Shown: positions 47,536 through 57,925 of the stretch, one piece after another | How the letters are laid out: each line of letters begins with the position of its first letter | Position numbering within the stretch: position 1 is the first letter of the stretch | NCBI GenBank assembly: GCA_022844565.1 | Contig: JALHLK010000003.1 | Coordinates: forward strand, 186,001 to 250,000 | Direction of reading: 5' to 3' | Source: Saprospiraceae bacterium | GTDB taxonomy: Bacteria > Bacteroidota > Bacteroidia > Chitinophagales > Saprospiraceae | DNA length: 64,000 nucleotides | Made by a program: the position numbers and the translations under genes | The notes under the pieces: model-generated | The model's input: the letters and a program-made list of their open reading frames with translations, nothing else | What the model was told of the DNA's origin: nothing | The model's database searches: none

Positions 47536-47943
47536 TCAATGTTCATTCCCTTTATATATCCACATAGGTTCAGTTTGTCCTGCCCGTTCAAATCCTATTT
47601 TTTTATAAAAGTCTATAGCTTGACCATCAGCAGTGAGCATTTGCATATGAAAATTGTGGTATTTTTCTTGCATTTTACCCATAATCATTTGGCCAATTCC
47701 CTTGCCTTGATAACTGGGAAGTACTAGTAAATGTGGGTAATAAACAACCAAATGGCCGTCAGAGATGGCATTGCCAATCCCCACCAATACATCATCATCC
47801 CATGCTGAAATAAGATGATCTGAATTCATTAATGCTTTATAAAGTTGCTCAGGTTTATCTGCTGAACTCCATTTATTTGCCTGATAAAGATCTATTATTT
47901 TATCGAGAGCGATATCTCTTGTATCTGAAATTTTTACAGTCAT
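47536..47943 (-). CDS. GNAT family N-acetyltransferase
   Basis: LLVLPSYQGKGIGQMIMGKM; ADGQAIDFYKKIGFERAG. Confidence 0.9.
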   Translation of the reverse strand: MTVKISDTRDIALDKIIDLYQANKWSSADKPEQLYKALMNSDHLISAWDDDVLVGIGNAISDGHLVVYYPHLLVLPSYQGKGIGQMIMGKMQEKYHNFHMQMLTADGQAIDFYKKIGFERAGQTEPMWIYKGNEH

Positions 47944-47969
47944 AGAAAATTTGGATTATTAAATTTTGT

Positions 47970-49070
47970 TTATTTTAGATAAATCGTTTTACCTTTTTTG
48001 GCTGACAATTTTGCAGCCTCAAGTATCTGAACAACAATCATATTATTTTCTAAAGAAGATAGGTCGTGAGGTTGGATAACAATTTCCTTCCTAATAATGG
48101 CTGCAAAAAAAGTAAAAGGGTCATTATTTGGAGAAGGTAGATCTTCTAATTTCTTGGAAGTTTCTTTGTATCCGTCATATCCTACGGCAATACGCATTCT
48201 AAGATCATTTTTATTATCTGCATAGATCACGCCTTTTGAGCCATAAACTTCCATATCTTTTCTTCCAATGGGCCAATTCCATGACGGTTGAATGGTCGTT
48301 TTTGCATCATTATAAGTTAGGATAATTGTCGCTTCGTCATCTACTTTTGGGTTGTTTTCTTTTTGAAATTGTTGGGTAAGAGCGGTGACAGATTTTGGTT
48401 TTTGTCCATTCATAAACCAAGTAGAAATATTGGCGCCATAACAACCAAAATCCATAATTGCTCCCCCTCCATTTTGTACAGGATCAGTGAGCCAATCTAA
48501 AAACTCTTTATTGATACCAATCTTAAGTGGACCTTTATGACCATCTCTAATTACTAATTGGCTTAATTTCCCGATACTATCTTTGGTTAATAACTCTTTT
48601 GAACGATGCAGTGTAGGATACCAGGTCGTCTCATAATTGGTAAGCAAATAAATAGCATGTTTTCTAGCTAAAGCCTCCATTTTCTTAGCGTGCTTCGTAC
48701 TTACAGCAAGTGGTTTTTCAACCATCACATGTATTCCTAATGGTGCACATTTTTCAACAATATGTAGATGTTCGTAGATGGTTCCAAAGGCAGTTACAGC
48801 TTCAGGATTTGCTTTTTTGATCATTTCATCAATCGAGGAATAAACTAGATTTAATGGGAAACCGTGTTGTTCAGAATACCTTTTGGCCAAATCTTTATTT
48901 GTCTCTACAATTCCTACTATCTGGACTTTGTCGTCTTTTGGTCTACCTAAGATCCAATGTACGTGCGTGTGAGTCAACCCAACCACCCCTATCCGCAATG
49001 GATTTGATTGACTGGATAGATTCAAGCTCATCAGAGTGATAAGAAGGAGAATTGTCAATGATTCTTTCAT
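47970..49070 (-). CDS. Exported Gfo/Idh/MocA family oxidoreductase
   Basis: Signal peptide; LRIGVVGLTHTHVHWILGR; GIHVMVEKPLAVSTKHAKKMEALA. Start set to MKESLTILLL. Confidence 0.9.
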   Translation of the reverse strand: MKESLTILLLITLMSLNLSSQSNPLRIGVVGLTHTHVHWILGRPKDDKVQIVGIVETNKDLAKRYSEQHGFPLNLVYSSIDEMIKKANPEAVTAFGTIYEHLHIVEKCAPLGIHVMVEKPLAVSTKHAKKMEALARKHAIYLLTNYETTWYPTLHRSKELLTKDSIGKLSQLVIRDGHKGPLKIGINKEFLDWLTDPVQNGGGAIMDFGCYGANISTWFMNGQKPKSVTALTQQFQKENNPKVDDEATIILTYNDAKTTIQPSWNWPIGRKDMEVYGSKGVIYADNKNDLRMRIAVGYDGYKETSKKLEDLPSPNNDPFTFFAAIIRKEIVIQPHDLSSLENNMIVVQILEAAKLSAKKGKTIYLK

Positions 49071-49202
49071 GCTAGTAGCGTTAAAGATGAAAATTTCTTT
49101 GGAAGTAAAGATATTAACTAATTGTTTACTCCGTAACATTTTCAATACTTAAGTGAAATATTTTCATTTATGACTTTGTGAAAATTTAAATATTTATATT
49201 TC

Positions 49203-49364
49203 TAGTGCTCCGACTAATTAAAGATCTAAATTATAATGGCAGTAGTTTTTACAAATATCAAGACAAAAATTAGAAGCATAGCAGCGGCACGCTGAGAATT
49301 TTTAACGCAGAGATTTGGAAAAAGAACAACATTTAATTAGTTTCTTTAATTGGACGGAGCACTA
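49203..49364. repeat. Hairpin element, TIR TAGTGCTCCGACTAATTAAAGA / TAGTGCTCCGTCCAATTAAAGA
   Basis: 22-bp TIR with 3 mismatches; reverse strand carries core CTGCGTTAAAAATTCTCAGCGTGCCGCTGCTATGC...TTTTTGTCTTG. Confidence 0.75.
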
Positions 49365-49414
49365 GTTCTGTTTTATGAATAAACAAAAACATTATTGTGA
49401 ATAGCCGGTAAACA

Positions 49415-49643
49415 TCTCTCGCGTATTTTTTTTCCCGCAGATTTTCGCAAATCAAATTCGCAGATTTTCGCTGATTAAATTGTACTTGGTGTAAGCAGTG
49501 GTGGAGTGACTTTGTAAAAATATGAATGCTCTGTTGTCGTGAAAAATCTCGCGTATTTATTTCCCGCAGATTTTCGCAAATTAAAAGCGTAGATTTTCGC
49601 TGATTAACTGATTAAATTGTACTTGATGTAAGCAATTGTTGAG
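49415..49643. repeat. Two direct copies of a ~95-bp repeat (TCTCGCGTATTT...CCCGCAGATTTTCGCAAAT...TTTTCGCTGATTAA...GTACTTGRTGTAAGCA)
   Basis: Copy 1 ~49415-49506, copy 2 ~49546-49643. Confidence 0.8.
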
Positions 49644-49679
49644 AATTATGCTCCCTTCTTTTTATCATAAATTTGTTTG

Positions 49680-50534
49680 CTATATATTCGAATTCATAGG
49701 CTTATTATTTCTACTCCATTCACTCCAAGAACCAACATAAAGTTTGGGAATCGCCAATCCTGCATAAGATATGGCTAATAAAGTATGACAAGCTGTAACA
49801 CCTGAGCCACAATGTACTATGATGTTGTCACTAGCTATGGTTTCAAAAAGTTTTTCATATTTTGCCTTAAGTATATCTGGTGGTAGAAACAAACCATTTT
49901 GATCTAAATTTTCTGTAAAAGGCACATTGATGGCTCCTGGGATATGGCCAGCGATAAGATCAATAGGCTCAGTAAGTCCGTTATATCGATCAGCATCTCT
50001 TACATCTATGACTAAATGATTTGAAGAGGGTGCGGCTACTTCTACATCACTTAAAGAGGCAGTTGGGAGTTTCCAATTCTCTACCGTCATGTAAACAGTT
50101 TTTGTCTTGTTTTCAATTTTAGAAGTCATGGGAAGTTTCTTTTTTTCGGCTTCTTGTATCCCACCATTTAAAACTTGAACCTTTTCATGCCCAATAGCTT
50201 TTAACATCCACCACAGACGAGCAGCAGCATTTGCTCCACTTTTATCATCATAGATTACAATATGACTTTGAGGTGCAATACCAATTTCTGAAACCGTTTT
50301 TAAAAAATCAAGAACTTCAGGTAAGGGGTGTCTTCCTCCATTGGAGACATCTTGTACAATTTTTGCTAATTGAGTATCTAGATCAATAAAAATAGCACCA
50401 ACTAAATGACTTTTTTCATAATTTGATCTAGCATTTTTACCATTACTTGCGTCCAAAATGATTAAGTCTTTTTCAAAATAAATTTGCTTAAGATCTTCCG
50501 CTTGGATGATTGTTGAGAAAACTTCTTTTTGCAT
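49680..50534 (-). CDS. Sulfurtransferase (tandem rhodanese)
   Basis: HIVIYDDKSGANAAARLWWMLKAIGHEKVQVLNGG; VIDVRDADRYNG; IVHCGSGVTACHTLLA active-site Cys. Confidence 0.92.
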   Translation of the reverse strand: MQKEVFSTIIQAEDLKQIYFEKDLIILDASNGKNARSNYEKSHLVGAIFIDLDTQLAKIVQDVSNGGRHPLPEVLDFLKTVSEIGIAPQSHIVIYDDKSGANAAARLWWMLKAIGHEKVQVLNGGIQEAEKKKLPMTSKIENKTKTVYMTVENWKLPTASLSDVEVAAPSSNHLVIDVRDADRYNGLTEPIDLIAGHIPGAINVPFTENLDQNGLFLPPDILKAKYEKLFETIASDNIIVHCGSGVTACHTLLAISYAGLAIPKLYVGSWSEWSRNNKPMNSNI

Positions 50535-50763
50535 TTTTTAAAATTATTGGATTTAAGGGACAAAATAGCAATTTCCTGTTACTTCTAAAACATAGAAGAA
50601 GAGAATATATAAAGACATTAAATTATTATCGGATGATTGATCTTTACTTGGAATTTTGGAATAACATTGTATCATAAAAATTCGTTACTATGGAGACTAT
50701 TGTTGTTGGTAATCCGATCTTTTTGCTTACTTTTGTTATTGATTATGAAGAAAAAACAAACTA

Positions 50764-51834
50764 TTGAGAGGCTTAATTTTAATAATATTATTTTTTGCGA
50801 GTAGCTTTACAAATTCTATCGGTGGGCAGAAGTTTGTCAATGAATTTTTAAGTATAGGAGTAGGTGCTCGTGCTCAGGCTATGTCAGGAAGTGTGGTAGC
50901 GTCAACTTCGGATGCAACTGCTTCGTATTGGAATCCAGCTAACCTTACTTCTATAAACAAGCCTATGCAATTAAATGCTATGCATGCTAATTGGTTTGGT
51001 GGCATAGCCAATTATGATTTTGCCTCATTGGCCTTTAGAATGAAAGGTGGTAAATCTTTTGGCAGTCTGAGTTTGATTCGGATGGGGATTGATAATTTGC
51101 CAAATACTTTAAATTTAATTGGGCCGGATAATTCCTTAAACTTTGATAGAATCATTACATTTAGTGCTGCAGATTATGCCCTTTTACTCAGTTTTGCCAC
51201 CAAGAAAAATGATAATTTGGATATTGGGGGTAGTTTAAAAATTATTAATAGATCGATCGGTAGTTTTGCAACAGCGTGGGGATTCGGAGCAGATCTTGGC
51301 ATAAGATATAAAATGGGCAATTTTATCCTAGCCGCTCAAGGTAGGGATATCACGACTACCTTTACAAGTTGGAATTTTAATTTAAATAAGGAGGAAAAAG
51401 AAAAATTTTTAGATACAGGAAATAATGTACCTATAAACAGTACTGAGTTGACAATCCCAAGGGTTATCACAGGATTAGCTTATAAAAAATCATTTTCATC
51501 ATTTGATGTGTTAGCAGAAGCTAATGTTCATTTATCAACAGATGGTAGAGCATCGGGGTTGATATCTAATAGGAATTTTATAGCGGAGCCTAGCTTTGGA
51601 ATAGAGTTTGGAGTTTTAGAGAAGGTATTCATTAGAGGAGGAGTTGGTAATATTCAAAGAGTAATAAATCTTTCGTCAGAAAATAAGATTATTGACTTCC
51701 AACCAAATGTAGGATTAGGACTTGTTTTAGGAAGACTTAGAGTAGATTATGCTTTGGCTAATGTGGGAAATGTAAGTGGAGTATTAACTTCACATATATT
51801 TTCATTAGCTTTAGATTTTAAGGAGAAAAAATAA
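50764..51834 (+). CDS. PorV/PorQ family protein
   Basis: FLSIGVGARAQAMSGSVVASTSDATASYWNPANL; FadL-like barrel strands; TTG start. Confidence 0.87.
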   Translation: MRGLILIILFFASSFTNSIGGQKFVNEFLSIGVGARAQAMSGSVVASTSDATASYWNPANLTSINKPMQLNAMHANWFGGIANYDFASLAFRMKGGKSFGSLSLIRMGIDNLPNTLNLIGPDNSLNFDRIITFSAADYALLLSFATKKNDNLDIGGSLKIINRSIGSFATAWGFGADLGIRYKMGNFILAAQGRDITTTFTSWNFNLNKEEKEKFLDTGNNVPINSTELTIPRVITGLAYKKSFSSFDVLAEANVHLSTDGRASGLISNRNFIAEPSFGIEFGVLEKVFIRGGVGNIQRVINLSSENKIIDFQPNVGLGLVLGRLRVDYALANVGNVSGVLTSHIFSLALDFKEKK

Positions 51835-51836
51835 AA

Positions 51837-52352
51837 TTGTATAAAATGACCATAGAAGAAAAGTGTAGAGCAATATACAAAGGTGATGTTCTCGCGGGGT
51901 CTTTCTATTTATTTCTTGGTTTTTTTTTCCTTATCACAGGATTTTTACTCCAAAAGTATGTTATCACTTTAGGATTCCAATACTTAGGTTTGGGATTGAT
52001 TATTTTTAGTATTCTGGCTCTTGGCAAAGGGTTTGCTATTATGTATTTGTATAATAGTCGATTGAATTTTTACAAAGGTGTGGACAACCTATCTTTATCT
52101 TTAATAAAAGAGGAGCAAGAATATACAACGTATCGGCTTATGAAAAAATCAAAAAACCGAAGAGCCTACATATATATCACAATATTTGGAATGGTAGGTT
52201 CAGTTTTAGGAATATTTAGTGATTCAAAAAGTATAATAATGGGTACATTAATTCCAATTGCTTTGTTTTCTGGCATTGAGTTTTGTATCAGTTTATTAAC
52301 AGAATTTAGATTGTGGGAATATAACAGGCATCTAGAAAAAACTCGAGCTTAG
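51837..52352 (+). CDS. Hypothetical integral membrane protein
   Basis: Paired TM segments; no family recognised. Confidence 0.65.
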   Translation: MYKMTIEEKCRAIYKGDVLAGSFYLFLGFFFLITGFLLQKYVITLGFQYLGLGLIIFSILALGKGFAIMYLYNSRLNFYKGVDNLSLSLIKEEQEYTTYRLMKKSKNRRAYIYITIFGMVGSVLGIFSDSKSIIMGTLIPIALFSGIEFCISLLTEFRLWEYNRHLEKTRA

Positions 52353-52409
52353 TTTTATTGAAACATTTTTTATACAAAAGTTGTATATTTATGAAAGAAA
52401 AGATGATAA

Positions 52410-55202
52410 ATGCTTAAAACTAAAGATCAAACTTACGGCATTGATAAACTGTGTGTGTTTTTCAAAGATATAGACTTGATTAACATGTATTTTTTATTAG
52501 GTAAAGTTTCATTTTTATTTATTATTGTTGGGTTTTTAATCATTTTACCAGAGAAACTGAATGCAACTCATAACCGTGCTGGAGAAATCACTTATGAACA
52601 GATTGGTCCACTATCTATTAGGATGCTATTGGTCACATACACAAAAGCGAGTAGTAGTGGTGCTGATAGAGATAGCGTTGAGATTTTGTGGGGAGATGGC
52701 AGTAAACAGTGGGTGAGCAGATCAAATGGTAGTGGAGAGATACTACCAAATGATATAAAAAGAAATGAATATATAAAAGATCATACTTACCCGGGTAGAG
52801 GAACTTATACTATATTTTTTACAGATCCAAATCGAATTGCCAATATATTGAATGTCAATTTTCCGCAATCAATTGATATTCAATTTTCTTTAACATGTAC
52901 TTTCACTTTACTAGATCCACAATTTCAGGGATTGAATAGTTCTGTGAAACTCCTTCAGCCCCCTATTGATTTTGCATGTGTGGGTACCCGATTTATTCAT
53001 AATCCTAATGCATATGATGCAGATGGCGATAGTCTGGCATATGAATTTGGTGTTCCATCAGAGGGGCCAAACGATCCTGTCCCTAATTACCAGTTCCCGG
53101 ATAAAATCTTACCAGGGCCTAATAATATTATACAGTTGAACCCATTAACTGGTGAGTTTATATGGCAAAGTCCACCTCAACAAGGTGAGTATAATGTTGC
53201 TATCAAAATAAAAGAATATCGTCAAGGAGTTCTTATCAATACCACTATTAGGGATATGCAAATATTGGTTCGAGCATGTATGAATAATCCTCCAGAAATT
53301 ACCTCAATTAATGAAATTTGTGTAATTGCAGGACAAAAGCTAGAAATCCCTATTAATATCAAGGACCCTGACAGAAATCAACTGGTAGAAATCTCAGCTT
53401 CTGGGGCTCCTTTTATTTTACAAAATCCTGCCAGTCTGTCAACGGCAAATAGGTTTTTACAACCACCGTATAATTCGAATTTTACTTGGAATACGAATTG
53501 TAATCACATCTCAAGTCAGCCATATAAATTAGTAGTTCGTGCGGTAGATAATTTTTTTGGAGATACTTCAGGATTAGCAACGCTCAAAACTATTTCGATC
53601 AAAGTGGTCGGTCCACCACCTGTATTAACATCTGTGGTTGCGGAGCAAAATCAAGCAGTCGTAAGATGGGAAGATCCATATGCATGTCAAAACGCCTCAG
53701 ATAACTTCTTTTTAGGATTCTCTGTGTGGAGGGCTGAAAGATCTAGTGTATTACCAAATGATACTTGTGGGACTGGAGTAGATAGATTAGTGTATAGAAA
53801 AGTAGTATTCATCACTAAAGAAAAAGATGCGGAAAGTTATGTATTCAGGGATAGGAATATCGAACCTGGAAAGTTATACTGTTATAGGATTTTAGGGGAG
53901 TTTGCTAGATTTACTTCGACAGGTAATCCATTTGGTATTGTGGAAAGTATTAAATCAAACGAAATATGTTTTTCCTCTACAAGGGTTATTCCATATATCA
54001 CTAAAGTAAGTGTAATTAGCACCAATCAGGCTAATGGTAGTATACAAGTCAATTATTCTAAACCTGATCCTATGAACTTTAATGGAGCAGCATTTCCTGG
54101 CCCATATCGGGTAGAATTATTTAAAAGACTTTCAGGTACAGTTAATTTTGTGAGAATAGATCAAGCTACACGTGCGTTTCCTAATTTTTCATCAATATTT
54201 GATACCACCTATTTGGATCAAAATCTTAATACTGTATCTAATCGATATGAATACCAAGTTAAATTTTTTACTTCTATTGGAGAATTTGGTGCTTCCTTAC
54301 CTGCATCAAGTATTTTATTACAAACAAGTGGTACAAAAGATAGAATTAATTTATCTTGGGCGGCATCGGTTCCTTGGGCAAATACAAAATATCATATCTA
54401 CCGAAAAACGCAAGGTAATAATAATTTTGTTCTTTACGACAGTACTACTAATACACAATATGCAGATGTTGGACTTTTGGATGGAAGGCAATATTGTTAT
54501 TATATTGTTGCTTTTGGCACTTATAATATTCCTTTTATAGAATCTCCCTTAAGAAATTTTTCGCAAGAATCATGTGCAATTCCCGTAGACAATAGACCGC
54601 CTTGTGCTCCAATCCTCAAAGTTGACAATTTATGTGATCAGATCCAAACGAGCAGGCTAGAAGACTTAAAGAATTTTTTAACATGGAGTGATCCAAATGC
54701 AAATTGTCCATATACCGAAAATGTTGCAAGTTATAAAATATATTATAGGCCTGATAGCTCATCAAATGATATAGTTATAGCCACAATTTCAAATCCTCAA
54801 TTTAAAAATTTTGAACACATTTCTGATCAATTTGGACTTCAAGGCTGCTATGCTGTAACGGCTCTTGATTCATTAGGTAATGAAAGCATAAAAAGTAATC
54901 TAGTTTGTCTAGAGAACTGTCCACTATATCAACTTCCAAATACATTTACTCCTAATGGTGATGGTAGCAATGATGAATTTGTCCCATCAAGAAATTATTT
55001 TATATCACGCATTGATATGAAAATCTATAACCAATGGGGCACTTTAGTTTTTGAGACAAAAGACCCTGCTATTAAGTGGACCGGTAATTCAACCCCTGAG
55101 GGTACCTACTATTATACATGCAAAGTTTTTAGGAGAAATTTGGATGGGACGGAGAGTGAAAATACTAATTTATTATCTGGATTTATCAACTTATTGAGAT
55201 AA
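52410..55202 (+). CDS. Gliding-motility-associated / T9SS type B sorting domain protein
   Basis: THNRAGEITYEQIG N-terminal motif; C-term LPNTFTPNGDGSNDEFVPSRNYFISRIDMKIYNQWGTLVFET...GTYYYTCKV. Confidence 0.9.
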   Translation: MLKTKDQTYGIDKLCVFFKDIDLINMYFLLGKVSFLFIIVGFLIILPEKLNATHNRAGEITYEQIGPLSIRMLLVTYTKASSSGADRDSVEILWGDGSKQWVSRSNGSGEILPNDIKRNEYIKDHTYPGRGTYTIFFTDPNRIANILNVNFPQSIDIQFSLTCTFTLLDPQFQGLNSSVKLLQPPIDFACVGTRFIHNPNAYDADGDSLAYEFGVPSEGPNDPVPNYQFPDKILPGPNNIIQLNPLTGEFIWQSPPQQGEYNVAIKIKEYRQGVLINTTIRDMQILVRACMNNPPEITSINEICVIAGQKLEIPINIKDPDRNQLVEISASGAPFILQNPASLSTANRFLQPPYNSNFTWNTNCNHISSQPYKLVVRAVDNFFGDTSGLATLKTISIKVVGPPPVLTSVVAEQNQAVVRWEDPYACQNASDNFFLGFSVWRAERSSVLPNDTCGTGVDRLVYRKVVFITKEKDAESYVFRDRNIEPGKLYCYRILGEFARFTSTGNPFGIVESIKSNEICFSSTRVIPYITKVSVISTNQANGSIQVNYSKPDPMNFNGAAFPGPYRVELFKRLSGTVNFVRIDQATRAFPNFSSIFDTTYLDQNLNTVSNRYEYQVKFFTSIGEFGASLPASSILLQTSGTKDRINLSWAASVPWANTKYHIYRKTQGNNNFVLYDSTTNTQYADVGLLDGRQYCYYIVAFGTYNIPFIESPLRNFSQESCAIPVDNRPPCAPILKVDNLCDQIQTSRLEDLKNFLTWSDPNANCPYTENVASYKIYYRPDSSSNDIVIATISNPQFKNFEHISDQFGLQGCYAVTALDSLGNESIKSNLVCLENCPLYQLPNTFTPNGDGSNDEFVPSRNYFISRIDMKIYNQWGTLVFETKDPAIKWTGNSTPEGTYYYTCKVFRRNLDGTESENTNLLSGFINLLR

Positions 55203-55244
55203 ATTTTTCAGATGTCAGTTTAATAATAATTATAAAAACAATTT

Positions 55245-55844
55245 ATGTTTACAGGTATAATTGAGCAAATAGGAGAGGTTGTTGGTTTGAATAAAGTAGA
55301 CGAGAATTTAAACCTAACTATTAAAACAGTAATTGCCAAAGAAGCGTACATTGACCAAAGTATATCGCATAATGGAGTTTGCTTGACTGTAGTTAGTATC
55401 GAAAATGATACTTATATTGTAACAGCAGTAAAAGAAACACTACAAAAGACAAATCTAGGAGATCTTGAAATAGGTGATTTTGTAAATTTGGAAAGAAGTA
55501 TGGTGCCCAATCAAAGACTGGATGGGCATTTTGTGCAAGGTCATGTTGACTCTACGATCGTTTGTACATCGATTTTAGATGAAAATGGTAGTTGGAGATT
55601 TTCTTTTGAATTACCAGTAGAACACAAAAATTTAGTTGTTCCTAAAGGTTCTATTTCTCTCAATGGTACAAGCCTTACTGTGATAATGGACGACGAAAGC
55701 AGTGATGAATTTTCTATTGCTGTTATCCCATACACTTACGAACACACGATTTTTAAAAACATGAAGGTAGGTGATAAGGTAAATGTAGAGTTTGATATTT
55801 TTGGAAAATATATTGCTCGATATTTTCAGAATTTAAAGAGCTAG
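55245..55844 (+). CDS. ribE: Riboflavin synthase
   Basis: MFTGIIEQIGEV; SISHNGVCLTVVSI; GHFVQGHVDST; GSISLNGTSLTV. Confidence 0.95.
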   Translation: MFTGIIEQIGEVVGLNKVDENLNLTIKTVIAKEAYIDQSISHNGVCLTVVSIENDTYIVTAVKETLQKTNLGDLEIGDFVNLERSMVPNQRLDGHFVQGHVDSTIVCTSILDENGSWRFSFELPVEHKNLVVPKGSISLNGTSLTVIMDDESSDEFSIAVIPYTYEHTIFKNMKVGDKVNVEFDIFGKYIARYFQNLKS

Positions 55845-56669
55845 AGCCTCGTATAATATTTTACCTAAATCTTGAGCCTTAGCGTTCATGATTTTAATGA
55901 CGGAGTCTAATGTCGTAAACTTTATGCGATCCTTTGGATAACATACATTGGATACTACTGAAAGCATACATACATCCATATCATAATATTTACCAACAAT
56001 TACCTCAGGAATGCTCGACATACCTACCACGTCCGCACCAATAATGTTTATCATTTTGTATTCTGCAGGTGTTTCAAGAGATGGTCCAGGCCAGCCGAAA
56101 TATACACCTTGTTTAATTGGGATGGAAAGTTTTTTGGTAGCATCCATTACTTTCTTACTGAGTACCTCGCTGTAGGGAACTGACATATCTGGGAACCTAG
56201 GTCCTCGGCTTTCTTCATTTATTCCTCTTAGTGGGTGATCAGGAAAAAAATTGATATGATCATTGATAAGCACAATCTCACCTTCTTGGTAATGAGGATT
56301 TACCCCGCCAACAGCGTTTGTGATAAATAAGTTTTTAACACCCAGACCAGCTAAAACATGGATTAAAAAGGTGGATTGACTTGCAGAGTACCCTTCATAC
56401 ATATGCATCCTTCCAGAAAGAATCCATATGTTTTTTTTTCCGTTGTTGGCCAAAATGATTTTACCAGTATGACTCTGTACGGTACTCATTGGTGCAAATG
56501 GTATGTCTTGATAGGGTATTTCACCTATAATAGAAAAGCTCTCTATAGAGTTACCTAATCCAGTTCCTAAGACCAATGCATCAAGAGCTTTTTCATTATC
56601 AATTCTATTGTCCACATAGTTAACCGCCTCGTCAACCTCTAAACTGTTGAAGTTTTGCTTTAATTCCAT
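55833..56669 (-). CDS. Purine-nucleoside phosphorylase
   Basis: LVLGTGLGNSIESF; QSHTGKIILA; SGRMHMYEGYSA; TNAVGGVNPHYQEGEIVLINDHINF; VGMSSIPEVIV. Confidence 0.92.
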   Translation of the reverse strand: MELKQNFNSLEVDEAVNYVDNRIDNEKALDALVLGTGLGNSIESFSIIGEIPYQDIPFAPMSTVQSHTGKIILANNGKKNIWILSGRMHMYEGYSASQSTFLIHVLAGLGVKNLFITNAVGGVNPHYQEGEIVLINDHINFFPDHPLRGINEESRGPRFPDMSVPYSEVLSKKVMDATKKLSIPIKQGVYFGWPGPSLETPAEYKMINIIGADVVGMSSIPEVIVGKYYDMDVCMLSVVSNVCYPKDRIKFTTLDSVIKIMNAKAQDLGKILYEALAL

Positions 56670-56672
56670 ATG

Positions 56673-57821
56673 TTAGTCTATGATCATGGTTGCATAATCT
56701 AATTTTTGTTGTTTTATATTGGTTGGTAATTCTCGATATTCGTATTGTTGATCACGCAATCTAGGTGTGAATCCTACTTCACTGATGGCATCTTGTATTC
56801 CTTGAGCTGTAAACCTAAATGCTGCACCAGCGACAGAAACTACATTTTCTTCAATCATTATGCTGCCAAAATCATTAGCCCCAGCAAAAAGACATATTTG
56901 AGCAGTCTTTTTCCCTACAGTCAACCAGGATGCTTGAATATTTTTAATGTTAGGGAGCATAATTCTGCTCATTGCTATCATTCTTATATATTCATCCGAA
57001 GTAACGGTGTTTCGAGCTCGTTTTATTTTCTTCAAGATCGTATCTTCATCCATAAAAGGCCAAGGAATAAAGGCAAGAAATCCTTTCGCATGATCTGGTT
57101 TTTCGCTCTGTACTTGTCTTATATCAACTAAATGTTGCATTCTTTCTACATTCGTTTCTATATGTCCGAACATCATCGTTGCAGATGTTGTGATGTTTAA
57201 TTGATGGGCAGCTCTCATAATGTCTAGCCATTCTTGTGCTCCACATTTACCTTTTGATATGAGCCTTCTTACTCTATCGTTCAGAATTTCTGCTCCTGCT
57301 CCCGGCAATGAGTCTAATCCAGCATTTTTTAAAGCTTGTAAGACTTCGGTGTGGGTAGACTGCTCTAATTTGGTAATATGGGCAATTTCTGGGGGTCCTA
57401 ATGCATGGAGTTTTAGGTTAGGATACAAATTTTTTAACTCTTTAAAAAGGTCAACATAGAATTTTAGACCTAAATCTGGATGATGTCCACCTTGAAGTAA
57501 TAATTGCTCACCGCCATACTCAAAGGTTTCTTCAATTTTTTGTTTGTACTCTTCAATCGTCGTGATATAGGCTTCGTCGTGTCCAAGTCTTCTATAGAAA
57601 TTGCAAAATTTACAGTTTGCTACGCATACATTGGTTGTATTACTATTTCTATCTATAATCCAAGTCACTTCTTTCTTAGGTTTTTGAATCATTCTCAAGG
57701 CGTGGCCAACATACATTAGTTCTGCAGTTGCGGCATTTTCAAAAAGGAAAACACCCTCCTCAACAGTAAGAAATTCAAAATTTAATGCTTTTTGAAGTAG
57801 GTCATTTATGCTATATTCCAT
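56673..57821 (-). CDS. mqnC: Cyclic dehypoxanthinyl futalosine synthase (radical SAM)
   Basis: NTTNVCVANCKFCNFYRR (CX3CX2C); LLQGGHHPDLGLKFYVDLF; LPGAGAEIL. Confidence 0.9.
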   Translation of the reverse strand: MEYSINDLLQKALNFEFLTVEEGVFLFENAATAELMYVGHALRMIQKPKKEVTWIIDRNSNTTNVCVANCKFCNFYRRLGHDEAYITTIEEYKQKIEETFEYGGEQLLLQGGHHPDLGLKFYVDLFKELKNLYPNLKLHALGPPEIAHITKLEQSTHTEVLQALKNAGLDSLPGAGAEILNDRVRRLISKGKCGAQEWLDIMRAAHQLNITTSATMMFGHIETNVERMQHLVDIRQVQSEKPDHAKGFLAFIPWPFMDEDTILKKIKRARNTVTSDEYIRMIAMSRIMLPNIKNIQASWLTVGKKTAQICLFAGANDFGSIMIEENVVSVAGAAFRFTAQGIQDAISEVGFTPRLRDQQYEYRELPTNIKQQKLDYATMIID

Positions 57822-57925
57822 TTATTAGGATAAAGATTTAGTTCTTATTTAATACTTGATAACAAAGATAGTTTAATTAGGTTTTATCTCTTTTATTTTT
57901 GATAATTTTAGTTAAAATTAGATTG

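Noticed and set aside
47970-50534. Mobile island or transposon around the repeat-rich 49.2-49.65 kb gap
   Set aside because: No transposase or integrase gene; flanking genes are ordinary metabolic genes, so only the intergenic repeats are reported.
54172-54540. Plus-strand ORF overlapping the T9SS type B protein in another frame
   Set aside because: Fully inside the better supported 52410-55202 CDS.
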